From: Desulfomicrobium escambiense DSM 10707
GTDB taxonomy: Bacteria > Desulfobacterota > Desulfovibrionia > Desulfovibrionales > Desulfomicrobiaceae
Direction: 5' to 3'
NCBI RefSeq assembly: GCF_000428825.1
Contig: NZ_AUAR01000005.1
Coordinates: 124,001 to 188,000 of the forward strand
DNA length: 64,000 bases
In this document: piece after piece, positions 54,085 through 62,620 of the stretch
How positions within the stretch are numbered: the first letter of the stretch is position 1
How the letters are laid out: each line of letters starts with the position of its first letter
Made by a program: the position numbers and the translations under genes
The notes under the pieces: generated by a model
The model's database searches: none
What the model saw: only the letters and a program-made list of their open reading frames with translations
Told to the model about the DNA's origin: nothing

Positions 54085-55376
54085 CAGATGATCCTGTAGT
54101 GCACCGGCGGGTCGAGCACGAAGCTGAATTTCTTGATGGTGTCCAGGGCCGCGGAAACGTTCTGCATCTGCGCCGAATGGCTGATGAAGACGATGGGTAC
54201 GCCGGCGTCGGGCGCGTACTGGCGCTGTACGACCTGGGCTATGCTGATGTTGTACTCGCCCATGACCCCTGCGATGGAAGCCATGACGCCAGGCCGGTCG
54301 ACCACGGTGAAGCGGAAGTAGTGGCGGAACACGGTCAGCTCCGGGGCCAGGATCTGGGCCTGGGGCAGGCGCGTCTCCAGGAAGCCCGTGTTGTTGGGCA
54401 CGCAGTTGGTGCGGGCCAGGGCCAGGATGTCGGCCAGCACGGCGCTGCCCGTGGGCAGGTCGCCGGCGCCCTGTCCGTAGAGCATGACCGGTCCCACGGC
54501 GTTGCCTTCGAGCAGGATGGAGTTGAAGGGGCCGTCGACCTTGGCCAGGATGTGGTCCTGGCGCAGCAGGGCCGGGTACACGCCGGCGTGCAGTAGCCCT
54601 GACTTTTCGCGGACCTGGGCCAGGAGCTTCAGGCGGTAGCCGAATTCCTTGGCCAGGGTGATGTCGAACTGCTCGACCTTGGAGATGCCTTCCACCGTGA
54701 GCTTGCTCAGGGGGAAGTCCTGGCCGTAGGCGAGGCGGATGAGGATGACCAGTTTGTGCGCGGCGTCGATGCCCTCGACGTCCAGGGTCGGGTCCGCCTC
54801 GGCGTAACCCTTGGCCTGGGCCTTGGCCAGGACCGTGGCGAAGTCCTCGCCCTTCTCGGACATTTCGGACATGATGAAGTTGGCCGTGCCGTTCAGGATG
54901 CCGGTCATGGCCTTGATGCGGTTGCCGGCCAGGCTTTCCTTGAGGGTCTGGATGATGGGGATGCCCCCGGCCACGCTGGCTTCGTAATAGAGGCCCAGGT
55001 TCCTGCTGGCCGCCAGTTCGAAGAGTTCGGGGCCGTGCTCGGCCAGCAGGGCCTTGTTGGCCGTGACCACGGACTTGCCGCTGTGCAGGGCCTGGGTAAT
55101 GAGCCTGCGCGGGAAATCGATGCCCCCGGCCAGTTCGACCACGATGTCAATTTCGGGGTCGCCGATGATGTCGTCGATATTCGTGGTGAAGGCGGTGTCC
55201 GGGGACGGGACGACGTTTCTGGGCTTGTCGAGGTCGCGGACCATGATAGTCTTCACTTTGAGGGTCTTGCCGAGCCTGCGCTCGATCCAGTCGCCGTTCT
55301 CCTGGATGATCTTGACGAGCCCGGAGCCGACCGTGCCCAGGCCGGCCAGGCCGAGATGGATGACGGAGTCTTTCAA
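54084..55376 (-). CDS. hom: Homoserine dehydrogenase
   Basis: A 430-aa enzyme that reduces aspartate semialdehyde to homoserine. NAD(P)-binding GLAGLGTVGSGLV at the N-terminus, the central catalytic domain (GILNGTANFIMSEM; EADPTLDVEGIDAAHKL) and a C-terminal ACT domain (about 350-430, FRFTVVDRPGVMASIAGVMG) for feedback control by threonine are visible. TTG start at 55376 chosen because GGAGGA lies upstream and the product then begins MKDSVIHLGLAGLG; an ATG at 55427 has no site. First of four overlapping genes. Confidence 0.94.
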   Translation of the reverse strand: MKDSVIHLGLAGLGTVGSGLVKIIQENGDWIERRLGKTLKVKTIMVRDLDKPRNVVPSPDTAFTTNIDDIIGDPEIDIVVELAGGIDFPRRLITQALHSGKSVVTANKALLAEHGPELFELAASRNLGLYYEASVAGGIPIIQTLKESLAGNRIKAMTGILNGTANFIMSEMSEKGEDFATVLAKAQAKGYAEADPTLDVEGIDAAHKLVILIRLAYGQDFPLSKLTVEGISKVEQFDITLAKEFGYRLKLLAQVREKSGLLHAGVYPALLRQDHILAKVDGPFNSILLEGNAVGPVMLYGQGAGDLPTGSAVLADILALARTNCVPNNTGFLETRLPQAQILAPELTVFRHYFRFTVVDRPGVMASIAGVMGEYNISIAQVVQRQYAPDAGVPIVFISHSAQMQNVSAALDTIKKFSFVLDPPVHYRII

Positions 55377-55409
55377 GGGATTCCTCCACGCCGAAGCATT
55401 GAGAAAAAG

Positions 55410-55438
55410 ATTATAGAGTCGAAGCATGCTCTTTGCCC
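55410..55438 (-). promoter_or_regulatory. Candidate promoter for the hom operon
   Basis: A perfect TATAAT on the minus strand (55415-55410), 34 bases before the hom TTG start. The matching -35 (GGGCAA at 55438-55433, 17-base spacer) is weak. A perfect TTGACA further upstream (55458-55453) is 37 bases away and too distant to pair with it. Confidence 0.4.
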
Positions 55439-55507
55439 CATCCGTGGCGCGCTGTCAAAAGCGGGCGCTCGGGGGCGGCGGGAAACGCTTGCGGCAGTCA
55501 TTTTTTG

Positions 55508-55534
55508 TTGACGCTCCATTCTGTTTTGTATAAC
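55508..55534 (+). promoter_or_regulatory. Candidate promoter of the tRNA-Ser pair
   Basis: TTGACG (55508-55513) and TATAAC (55529-55534), 15 bases apart; TTGTTG three bases earlier would give 18. About 22 bases upstream of the first tRNA. Confidence 0.5.
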
Positions 55535-55555
55535 CAGCGTTTTCTTCACACGAAC

Positions 55556-55652
<97 letters not shown>

Positions 55653-55657
55653 CCCCT

Positions 55658-55748
55658 GGAGGGTTGGCAGAGTTGGTTGATTGCACCGGTCTTGAAAACC
55701 GGCATGCCTTTGCGGGCATCTGGGGTTCGAATCCCTAACCCTCCGCCA
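55658..55748 (+). tRNA. tRNA-Ser (anticodon UGA)
   Basis: Class II tRNA seven bases after the first. Acceptor GGAGGGT pairs with ACCCTCC, discriminator G, CCA encoded. The anticodon loop CTTGAAA gives TGA, reading UCA and related Ser codons. Long variable arm GCATGCCTTTGCGGGCATC and T-arm GGGTTCGAATCCC are clear. Confidence 0.95.
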
Positions 55749-55761
55749 CACGCGATTACTG

Positions 55762-55794
55762 CCGCTGGAACGTTATGTTTCCGGCGGTTTTTTT
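55762..55794 (+). terminator. Rho-independent terminator of the tRNA-Ser operon
   Basis: CCGCTGGAA (55762-55770) pairs with TTCCGGCGG (55779-55787), one G-U, followed by seven T. Confidence 0.9.
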
Positions 55795-55902
55795 GTTTCT
55801 GCGCAGATGGTCCTTCGGGGCTGGGTAGGCCTCGGCATTGTTTTCGGGCCGCTCTTTCTGTAGGGGAGGAGGCGCTTCAACCCCAAACCAAGGAAGGCCA
55901 GC

Positions 55903-56454
55903 ATGGATGTGACCCGCACCAACATACCAGGAGTTTTGCTGATCAAGCCCGAGGTGTTCGGCGACCACAGGGGCTTTTTCAGCGAGACGTACAGCCGCAG
56001 ACGGTTCGAGGACAACGGCCTTGTCGTCGACTTCGTGCAGGACAACCATGCCTTCTCGGCCCAGGCCGGCGTGCTGCGCGGACTGCATTTCCAGTCCCCG
56101 CCCATGGCCCAGACAAAGCTGGTGCGCGTGACGCGCGGCGCAGTCTTCGACGTGGTGGTGGACCTGCGCAAGGGGTCGCCTGCCTATGGCCGCTGGGAGG
56201 GCTTCACGCTTTCGGCCGAAAATCATCGTCAACTGCTCATTCCTGCGGGTCTGGCCCACGGTTACATGACGCTGGAGCCGGACACGGACTTTCTCTACAA
56301 GGTCGACCGATATTACTCCCCCGAACATGACGGCGGTATCCTGTGGTGCGATCCGGGCCTGGGCATTGCGTGGCCGGACCTTCCGCCCGTGCTGTCGCAG
56401 AAGGATGTGCGCCTGCCGCGGCTGAAGGATTTCGACTCGCCGTTCAGCTTCTGA
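55903..56454 (+). CDS. rfbC: dTDP-4-dehydrorhamnose 3,5-epimerase
   Basis: A 183-aa cupin-fold epimerase of dTDP-L-rhamnose synthesis. Signature VLRGLHFQSPPMAQTKLVRV carries the catalytic His; FLIPAGLAHGYM-type block (LLIPAGLAHGYMTLEPD) and DFLYKVDRYYSPEHDGGI are diagnostic. No rfbA, B or D gene is adjacent. AAGGAAGG precedes the ATG. Confidence 0.95.
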   Translation: MDVTRTNIPGVLLIKPEVFGDHRGFFSETYSRRRFEDNGLVVDFVQDNHAFSAQAGVLRGLHFQSPPMAQTKLVRVTRGAVFDVVVDLRKGSPAYGRWEGFTLSAENHRQLLIPAGLAHGYMTLEPDTDFLYKVDRYYSPEHDGGILWCDPGLGIAWPDLPPVLSQKDVRLPRLKDFDSPFSF

Positions 56455-56466
56455 GGAGGGGTGAAA

Positions 56467-56500
56467 ATTGCCGAGCGTTTCGGTCGGCAATAGGGCTTTT
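56467..56500 (+). terminator. Possible terminator after rfbC
   Basis: ATTGCCGA (56467-56474) and TCGGCAAT (56484-56491) form a perfect 8-bp stem with a 9-base loop, followed by AGGGCTTTTGG. The T run is short. Confidence 0.5.
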
Positions 56501-56570
56501 GGACGTTGATTTTCAAATGTTGCGAGGGAGTTAGGGGTGTTCGGAAGATCGTGATTTTTTTCATTATCTC

Positions 56571-56598
56571 TTGACACCCGACGAGTCTCTTGCATACA
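56571..56598 (+). promoter_or_regulatory. Candidate promoter of the qrc operon
   Basis: A perfect TTGACA (56571-56576), a 16-base spacer and CATACA (56593-56598), about 65 bases before qrcA. AT-rich sequence precedes the -35. Confidence 0.5.
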
Positions 56599-56662
56599 CA
56601 GAGGCAATTATTTCTTGAGCGGTTTTTCACATTTCATCTTAACGCGGTAGGAGGAGAGGACT

Positions 56663-57202
56663 GTGGCAAAATGCAAGAGCTGCGTGGTGTTGCCATTCCT
56701 GATCGGTTTGGTGGCATCGATCGTGCTTGGTTGGTGGGGCTTTCCAAAAGTCCTGTACAGTCAGAAGACCCAACCCATCCGGTTCGATCACGTCGTGCAT
56801 GTGGAAGATCAGGGCATGGCATGCGAAGACTGTCATGCTTTTCGGGAGGATGGTTCCTTTACCGGTCTGCCCACCAATGCGAATTGTGTCGGCTGTCATG
56901 AGGATGTCCAGGGTGAGGATCCCGACGAAGCCCGTTTCGTGACCGAGTATGTGCAGCAGGAAAAGGAAGTCGAATGGCTCGCGTACCAGACGCAGCCGGA
57001 CAACGTGTACTTCTCCCACATCGCGCACAAGGAGCTCGAGTGCACTTCGTGTCATCCCGACGTGGCCAAGATGAAGACCCCGCCTGTGTACCACGAGAAC
57101 AGGCTCTCGGGCTACAGCAAGGACACCATGAAGATGTGGCAGTGTGAAGAATGCCATGCCAAGACCGGCGCCAGCAACGCCTGTTTTGTGTGCCACAAAT
57201 AA
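56663..57202 (+). CDS. qrcA: Qrc complex multihaem cytochrome c subunit QrcA
   Basis: A 179-aa membrane-anchored periplasmic cytochrome. The N-terminal hydrophobic segment (VVLPFLIGLVASIVLGWWGF) lacks a clear cleavage site and likely stays as an anchor. Five CxxCH haem motifs are visible: CEDCH, CVGCH, CTSCH, CEECH and CFVCH. It accepts electrons from periplasmic cytochrome c3 on behalf of hydrogenases and formate dehydrogenases. The family is described, as I recall, with six haems, so one site may be non-canonical. GTG start with AGGAGGAGAGG upstream. Confidence 0.9.
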   Translation: MAKCKSCVVLPFLIGLVASIVLGWWGFPKVLYSQKTQPIRFDHVVHVEDQGMACEDCHAFREDGSFTGLPTNANCVGCHEDVQGEDPDEARFVTEYVQQEKEVEWLAYQTQPDNVYFSHIAHKELECTSCHPDVAKMKTPPVYHENRLSGYSKDTMKMWQCEECHAKTGASNACFVCHK

Positions 57203-57219
57203 GACAGGAGCGAGTTACG

Positions 57220-59280
57220 ATGGGAATCGACAGAAGAAGCTTTATTTCCTTGGTGGCTGGCGGTGTGGCGGGCAGCCTCTTCACTCCCGTGATCTGGAAA
57301 TCCCTTGATGACGTGTCCATCTGGACCCAGAACTGGCCCTGGATTCCGCGGCTGCAGTACGGCGAGGAAGCGAAGGTTCCGGCCCTGTGCAAGCTCGGCG
57401 CCGACGCCTACGGCATCCAGGTCAAGACCGTGGCCGGCCGCCCCGTCGCCGCCGAAGGCGATGCGGACCACCCCCTGAGCCAGGGCGGCATCTGCCCCCT
57501 AGGCGCGGCCAGCGTGCACATGCTCTACAGCCCCTCGCGGGTGAAGAACCCCAAGCTCAAGGACGGCTCGTCCTTCAAGGACATCAGCTGGGAAGAGGCC
57601 GAAGACCTCCTGGCCGGGAAGATCAAGGAAGCCGGCGCCGGCGTGGCCATGATCAGCGGCGATGAGACCGGCTCCGTAACCGACGTGCTGGCTGGCCTGG
57701 TAGGCAAGGCCGGATCCGACAAGACTTTTCTGATGCCGGGTGAAAGCGCCCCGGCCGCCGCGGCCCTGGCCATGATCGGTGGGGACGGCCAAGTCGGCTA
57801 CGACATCGAGAACGCGAGCTACGTGCTCCTGCTCGGCGCCGACGCCCTGGGCTCCTGGGGCAACGTGGCCCGCAACGGCAAGGCCTTGGGTGCCAGTCGC
57901 GAAAAGGGCGTGAAGTTCGTTTACGTGGGGCCTGCCCAGAACGGCACCTCCGCGGTCTGCGACAGTTGGGTGCCCTGCGCCCCCGGCACCGAAGCCGTGC
58001 TGGCCTTGGGCCTGGCGGCGGTGATCTCCGCAGGCGGCCGTGACCGCGCCTCCTGGGCCGGGTACGCCGATTTCGCCAAGTTCGTGCAGTCCGCATACGC
58101 ACCTGAAAAGGTGTCGGAAATCACGGGCGTTTCCGTCGACGTGATCAAGGGCCTGGCCCAGGAACTAGTCCGCGCGGGCCGTCCGCTGGTCCTGACCGCC
58201 GCCGGCGCCGGACAGGGTCTGGGCGCCTTCGAGATGGCCGCGAGCATGAGCCTCAACCTGCTGCTGGAACGGGTCAACACCGTCGGCGGCGTGCGCATTC
58301 TGCCCTGGAGCCCCAAGGTCGTCGAGTCCGCCCCTGAAAAGAAGGCCCTGCTCGCCGCCGACCTCGCCGGCTACCTGACCTCCGTCGCCGAAGGCGCAGT
58401 CGAGGCCCCGGCCCTGCTCATGGTCCACGCCGCCAACCCGGCCTATGCCATGCCGAACCTGGCCAAGGCCCAGGCCGCCATCGATAAGGCCGGCTTCGTG
58501 GTCTCCTTCAGCCCCTTCATGGACGAGACCGCGGCCATGGCCGACCTGATCATGCCCGACTGCTACGCCTTCGAGCGCCTGGACGACGCCTACTCCCCGT
58601 ATGGTTCCGGCCAGCCCAACTACACGGTGGCGGGCGCCATCATCAAGCCCGTCTACGACACCAAGCCCGCCGGCGACGTGATCCTGTCCGTGGCCGCCAA
58701 GGCCGGACTGGAACTGGGCTTCGAGACCTTCGAGGACGTGGTCAAGGCCAAGGCCGAGGCCCTGGGCGCCGATTTCGACGCCTTGGTCGAGGGCGGTCCC
58801 TGGCTCGGTGAGGAATTCCCGGTCCAGGAACTGGCCCTGTGGGCGACCCCGCTCAAGGAGATCCCCGTGACCGCAGCGGACGGCAAGTCCCTGGCCCTGG
58901 CCGTGGCCTTCCAGCTCAAGGTCGGCAGCGCCAAGGTCGCCATCCCGCCGTTCAACACCAATGCCATCCGCTTCAACGAGATGCTCGGCAAGGACATGTA
59001 CGTGCTGATGAACGGCGCGACGGCCAAGAATCTGGGCGTGAAGAAGGATGACGCGGTCAAGCTCTCCGCCGCTTCCGGCGAGTGCAAGGCCCGCGTGCGC
59101 ATCTTCGAAGGCGTCATGAACGATACCGTGGTGGCCCCCCTCGGGTTCGGCCATACCGCCTGGGATGATTTTTCCAGAGGCAAGGGAGACAATGTCTTCA
59201 AGCTGCTGGCCGCCGAGGCCGAAGGCGAAACCGGCCTGTCCCGGTTCGCCACGGCGCGGGTCACTGTGAGCAAGGCGTAG
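57220..59280 (+). CDS. qrcB: Qrc complex molybdopterin-oxidoreductase-like subunit QrcB
   Basis: A 686-aa protein of the molybdopterin oxidoreductase superfamily. A twin-arginine signal (DRRSFISLVAGGVAGSL, residues 4-20) indicates Tat export. The N-terminus lacks the usual CxxC...C cluster motif, in agreement with reports that QrcB binds no molybdenum cofactor and serves a structural role. Family blocks such as PADLIMPDCYAFERLDDA-like (MADLIMPDCYAFERL) are retained. ATG 57220 chosen for AGGAG and the RR motif. Second gene of qrcABCD. Confidence 0.9.
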   Translation: MGIDRRSFISLVAGGVAGSLFTPVIWKSLDDVSIWTQNWPWIPRLQYGEEAKVPALCKLGADAYGIQVKTVAGRPVAAEGDADHPLSQGGICPLGAASVHMLYSPSRVKNPKLKDGSSFKDISWEEAEDLLAGKIKEAGAGVAMISGDETGSVTDVLAGLVGKAGSDKTFLMPGESAPAAAALAMIGGDGQVGYDIENASYVLLLGADALGSWGNVARNGKALGASREKGVKFVYVGPAQNGTSAVCDSWVPCAPGTEAVLALGLAAVISAGGRDRASWAGYADFAKFVQSAYAPEKVSEITGVSVDVIKGLAQELVRAGRPLVLTAAGAGQGLGAFEMAASMSLNLLLERVNTVGGVRILPWSPKVVESAPEKKALLAADLAGYLTSVAEGAVEAPALLMVHAANPAYAMPNLAKAQAAIDKAGFVVSFSPFMDETAAMADLIMPDCYAFERLDDAYSPYGSGQPNYTVAGAIIKPVYDTKPAGDVILSVAAKAGLELGFETFEDVVKAKAEALGADFDALVEGGPWLGEEFPVQELALWATPLKEIPVTAADGKSLALAVAFQLKVGSAKVAIPPFNTNAIRFNEMLGKDMYVLMNGATAKNLGVKKDDAVKLSAASGECKARVRIFEGVMNDTVVAPLGFGHTAWDDFSRGKGDNVFKLLAAEAEGETGLSRFATARVTVSKA

Positions 59281-59321
59281 TCGTTCCGTAAGCACCTGGC
59301 GAAAAGAAGAGGATACCCACA

Positions 59322-60092
59322 ATGCAAGCAAAAGAATTCAAGGTGAAATGGGGCATGGTTGTCGATCTCGACAAGTGCACCGGATGCGGTGCCTGCTCCG
59401 TGGCCTGCAAGGCGGAGAACAACCTGCCGCCCGAGGTCGACGCATCCAACAAGCTGCGCACCAACGACTGGATGAACATATACGAGTTGTCCAACGAAAA
59501 GCCCTTCCCGGACCATGAGGTGGCCTATCTGCCCCGCCCCTGCATGCAGTGCGGCAAGCCTTCGTGTTCCACGGTCTGCCCCGTCGTGGCGACCCTGAAG
59601 GACGAGGAAGGCGGCATCGTCAGCCAGATCTACCCCCGCTGCATCGGCTGCCGGTACTGCATGGCGGCCTGCCCGTACCATGCCCGCTACTTCAACTGGT
59701 TCGACCCGATCTGGCCCGAGGGCATGGAGAAGGTACTGACCCCCTATACATCGACCCGTCCCCGCGGCGTGGTCGAGAAGTGCACCTTCTGCCATCACCG
59801 TTTCATGGCGGCCAAGGAACAGGCCCGCATGAACGGCGAGGACCCGACGGAGCTGGCCGAGGACGCATACATCCCGGCCTGCGCCGAGGTCTGCCCCACG
59901 GGTGCGATCAAGTTCGGCGATCTGAACAACCCCGAGCATGAAGTCAGCAAGCTGGCCGCGTCCGAGAACGCCTTCCGCCTGCTGGTCAAGCTCGGCACCG
60001 ACCCGCAGGTCTACTACTACTCCAAGCGCGAGTGGGTGAGGAAACTCGGGGACAACTACCTGAAGAATGCGAAGGGAGGCGAACATGTCTGA
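59322..60092 (+). CDS. qrcC: Qrc complex iron-sulfur subunit QrcC
   Basis: A 256-aa ferredoxin-like subunit of the DmsB/PsrB type. Cys groups are CTGCGACSVAC, CMQCGKPSCSTVC, CIGCRYCMAAC and CTFCHHR with CAEVCPTGAI, enough for about four clusters. No signal peptide, so it is probably co-exported with QrcB. It passes electrons from QrcA towards the quinone site in QrcD. Overlaps qrcD by eight bases. Confidence 0.92.
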   Translation: MQAKEFKVKWGMVVDLDKCTGCGACSVACKAENNLPPEVDASNKLRTNDWMNIYELSNEKPFPDHEVAYLPRPCMQCGKPSCSTVCPVVATLKDEEGGIVSQIYPRCIGCRYCMAACPYHARYFNWFDPIWPEGMEKVLTPYTSTRPRGVVEKCTFCHHRFMAAKEQARMNGEDPTELAEDAYIPACAEVCPTGAIKFGDLNNPEHEVSKLAASENAFRLLVKLGTDPQVYYYSKREWVRKLGDNYLKNAKGGEHV

Positions 60093-61320
60093 TAGAGCGT
60101 ACTGGCCCGAAGGGGTGGAACGTTGTTCTGTTGGGAAGTTCCTGGCCTGGTTGGGCGTGATCAGCATCTTCCTCGCCTGGGGCGGATACGGCGCGTTCAA
60201 GGTGCTGGGAACCGGCATCGGCGTGACCGGACTGGACAACTACTTCGGGTTCGGGCTGTGGATCACCTTTGACCTGGCGGTCATCGCCCTGGGCGCCGGC
60301 GCCTTTTTCTCCGGCTTCCTGCGGTACATCATCCGCATCGACGAACTGAAAAACATCATCAACCTGGCGGTCATCGTCGGGTTCCTGTGCTACTCCGGCG
60401 CCATGCTCGTCCTGGTGCTGGACATCGGCCAGCCGCTGCGGGCCTGGTTCGGCTACTGGCATCCCAACGTCCACTCCATGCTGACGGAAGTCATCTTCTG
60501 CATCACCTGCTACTGCACGGTGCTGATCATCGAGTACGTTCCGCTCATCCTGGAGAACCGCAAGATCAACGAGAACCGGTTCTGCCACCATCTGGCCCAC
60601 AACTTCCACGTGTACATGCCGCTTTTTGCCGGCATCGGCACCTTCCTGTCCTTCTTCCACCAGGGTTCCCTGGGCGGCATGTACGGCGTGCTCTTCGGCC
60701 GTCCGTTCGTGTTCCGCGAAGGCTTCTTCATCTGGCCCTGGACCTTCTTCCTGTTCATCTCCTCGGCCATTGCCTCCGGTCCCGGCTTCACCATGATCTG
60801 CGCCGCCCTGATGGAAGCCATCACCGGCCGCAAGCTGGTCAGCTACGAGACCAAGAAGCTCATGGGCAAGATCTCCGGTCTGCTCCTGTGCGTCTACATC
60901 TTCTTCAAGATCATCGATACCTACGCCTGGGCCAAGGGCATCCTGCCCGGCATGGGGCTGACCTTCGACCAGATGTACAACAGCGAGTACGGCTACGGGC
61001 AGATCCTGCTCTGGCTCGAACTCTTCTGGTTCGGCGTGATCCCGGCCGTGATGCTGATCACTCCCTGGGTGCGCGAGCGTCCGGCACTGATGTACACCGC
61101 CGCGGTCATGACCGCCATCGGTGTGACCATCAACCGTTTCGTCTTCACGGTCCAGGCCCTGGCCATCCCGGTCATGCCCTTCGACCGTTGGACGTCCTAC
61201 GCCCCCAACTGGGCCGAATGGTCCACCTCCGGCATGATCGTGGCCTACGGCTTCCTGGTCATGAGCCTTTCCTACCGGTATCTGCCGATCTTCCCCCAGG
61301 AAGTGAAGCTGAACAAGTAG
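60085..61320 (+). CDS. qrcD: Qrc complex membrane subunit QrcD (NrfD/PsrC family)
   Basis: A 411-aa integral membrane protein with about ten helices, the menaquinone-binding subunit. Typical blocks are FFSGFLRYIIRIDELKNI, FHQGSLGGMYGVLFGRP and TINRFVF-like (VTINRFVFTVQAL). ATG 60085 has AGGGAGG upstream. The complex reduces periplasmic-side menaquinone with electrons from H2 or formate oxidation, feeding sulfate reduction. Confidence 0.93.
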   Translation: MSDRAYWPEGVERCSVGKFLAWLGVISIFLAWGGYGAFKVLGTGIGVTGLDNYFGFGLWITFDLAVIALGAGAFFSGFLRYIIRIDELKNIINLAVIVGFLCYSGAMLVLVLDIGQPLRAWFGYWHPNVHSMLTEVIFCITCYCTVLIIEYVPLILENRKINENRFCHHLAHNFHVYMPLFAGIGTFLSFFHQGSLGGMYGVLFGRPFVFREGFFIWPWTFFLFISSAIASGPGFTMICAALMEAITGRKLVSYETKKLMGKISGLLLCVYIFFKIIDTYAWAKGILPGMGLTFDQMYNSEYGYGQILLWLELFWFGVIPAVMLITPWVRERPALMYTAAVMTAIGVTINRFVFTVQALAIPVMPFDRWTSYAPNWAEWSTSGMIVAYGFLVMSLSYRYLPIFPQEVKLNK

Positions 61321-61340
61321 GACGCATCCCGCTCCACACC

Positions 61341-61364
61341 AAGGCCCCTTCGGGGGCCTTTTTT
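61341..61364 (+). terminator. Rho-independent terminator of qrcABCD
   Basis: AAGGCCCC-TTCG-GGGGCCTT (61341-61360), a perfect 8-bp stem with a stable UUCG loop, followed by TTTT. Confidence 0.95.
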
Positions 61365-61450
61365 ATTGGTGACAAAAGGCGGGCGGTTGTGCTCATCTTC
61401 GACCTTGGACCGGCACCGTGCCGGACCGCAACACAGCGCGAGGAGCCGTC

Positions 61451-62566
61451 ATGATTCGAAACGGGGAAGGGCGTCTGGACGCCGTCGACGCGGCACGAGC
61501 CTTGGGGCTCGGGTTGGTCTATTACGGCCATTTCGTCGAGCAGACCATGTACCTGCAGAACCCTGCTGCGGCTTTGCAGTACAAATGGGTCTACTCCTTT
61601 CACATGATCCTCTTCTTCGTGCTGTCCGGCCTGGTCCGCGGTGCGCGTCCGGCCGTCGTGCCGCCGAAGGCCTTCGTGGCTTCGACCTGGGCGGGCAGGA
61701 TCGTGCCGTACCTGTTTTTCAGCCTTGTCCTGGCCCTCATCTCCCTGTTTCTGCCGGGATGGTTTCCCATCGTCGACCTCTCGAAGCCGGCCGGCTACCT
61801 GCAGGCCACCGTGGCCACGGCCATGGGGTTCCCGCTTTTCTGCGTTCCCCTGTGGTTCGTGGCCTGCCTCGTCAGCGTGGAGTGCGTGCACCGTCTGGCC
61901 GGCTGGGCGCTGAACACCCCCCGGCGCATTCTGCTGGCCGCAGCGGCCTGCTACATCGGCGGGTACGCCCTCAACGAGCGGTATTTCTTCTTCGGGCAGA
62001 ACATGAGCTTTTGGCTTCTGCACGAGGTGCCGGTCGTGTACGCGTTCTATCTCAGCGGGGTTCTCCTGGGACGCACACGGGTGCTGGACAGGGTCGGGCC
62101 CGGGACGGCTGTCGCCATCTTTCTGGTCTCGGTCGCAGCAGTGCATCTGACCTTTGACCTCAACCAGGGCCCTTTCCGCTATCTGCAGGCAGTCATCATT
62201 CTTCTTTCGGGGCATGGCCATTTCCTGTGGTTCCCCTTCACGGCGTTGGCCGGCACGTGCATGGTCCTGGCCTTGGGCAAGACGCTGCAACGGGTCCAGC
62301 TCCTGACATTTCTGGGACGCAACGGCATGATCCTGCTGGCCATGAACGGGGTCTTCTACCACTTCGTGAACAAGCCCCTTGCGGCGTGGACGCTGGCCAC
62401 GCTTCCCGCGGACGGGCTGACGGTCTTTCTCGTCAGCTCCGCGGTCACCGTCTGCAGCATCGCGGCGAGCGTGCCCGTCATTCACGCCCTGAACCGGGCC
62501 ATCCCCCAGCTTGTGGGCAAGCCTCGAGAGTCGGGGATGTTTTTCGGTCCGCTGGTGCGCGGATAG
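61451..62566 (+). CDS. Acyltransferase-3 family membrane protein
   Basis: A 371-aa polytopic membrane protein with about ten hydrophobic segments. The N-terminal RLDAVDAARALGLGLVYYGH carries the Arg and His conserved in acyltransferase-3 proteins, which O-acetylate or otherwise acylate sugars of surface polysaccharides, lipids or peptidoglycan. Later SFHMILFFVLSGLV is the typical second helix block. ATG 61451 follows AGGAG; an upstream in-frame ATG lacks one. The acceptor is unknown. Confidence 0.85.
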   Translation: MIRNGEGRLDAVDAARALGLGLVYYGHFVEQTMYLQNPAAALQYKWVYSFHMILFFVLSGLVRGARPAVVPPKAFVASTWAGRIVPYLFFSLVLALISLFLPGWFPIVDLSKPAGYLQATVATAMGFPLFCVPLWFVACLVSVECVHRLAGWALNTPRRILLAAAACYIGGYALNERYFFFGQNMSFWLLHEVPVVYAFYLSGVLLGRTRVLDRVGPGTAVAIFLVSVAAVHLTFDLNQGPFRYLQAVIILLSGHGHFLWFPFTALAGTCMVLALGKTLQRVQLLTFLGRNGMILLAMNGVFYHFVNKPLAAWTLATLPADGLTVFLVSSAVTVCSIAASVPVIHALNRAIPQLVGKPRESGMFFGPLVRG

Positions 62567-62620
62567 GGACGTCGTGAATACGCTGCGCATCCTGCCCGCG
62601 GCAGGTGCAGGGAGGTGGCG

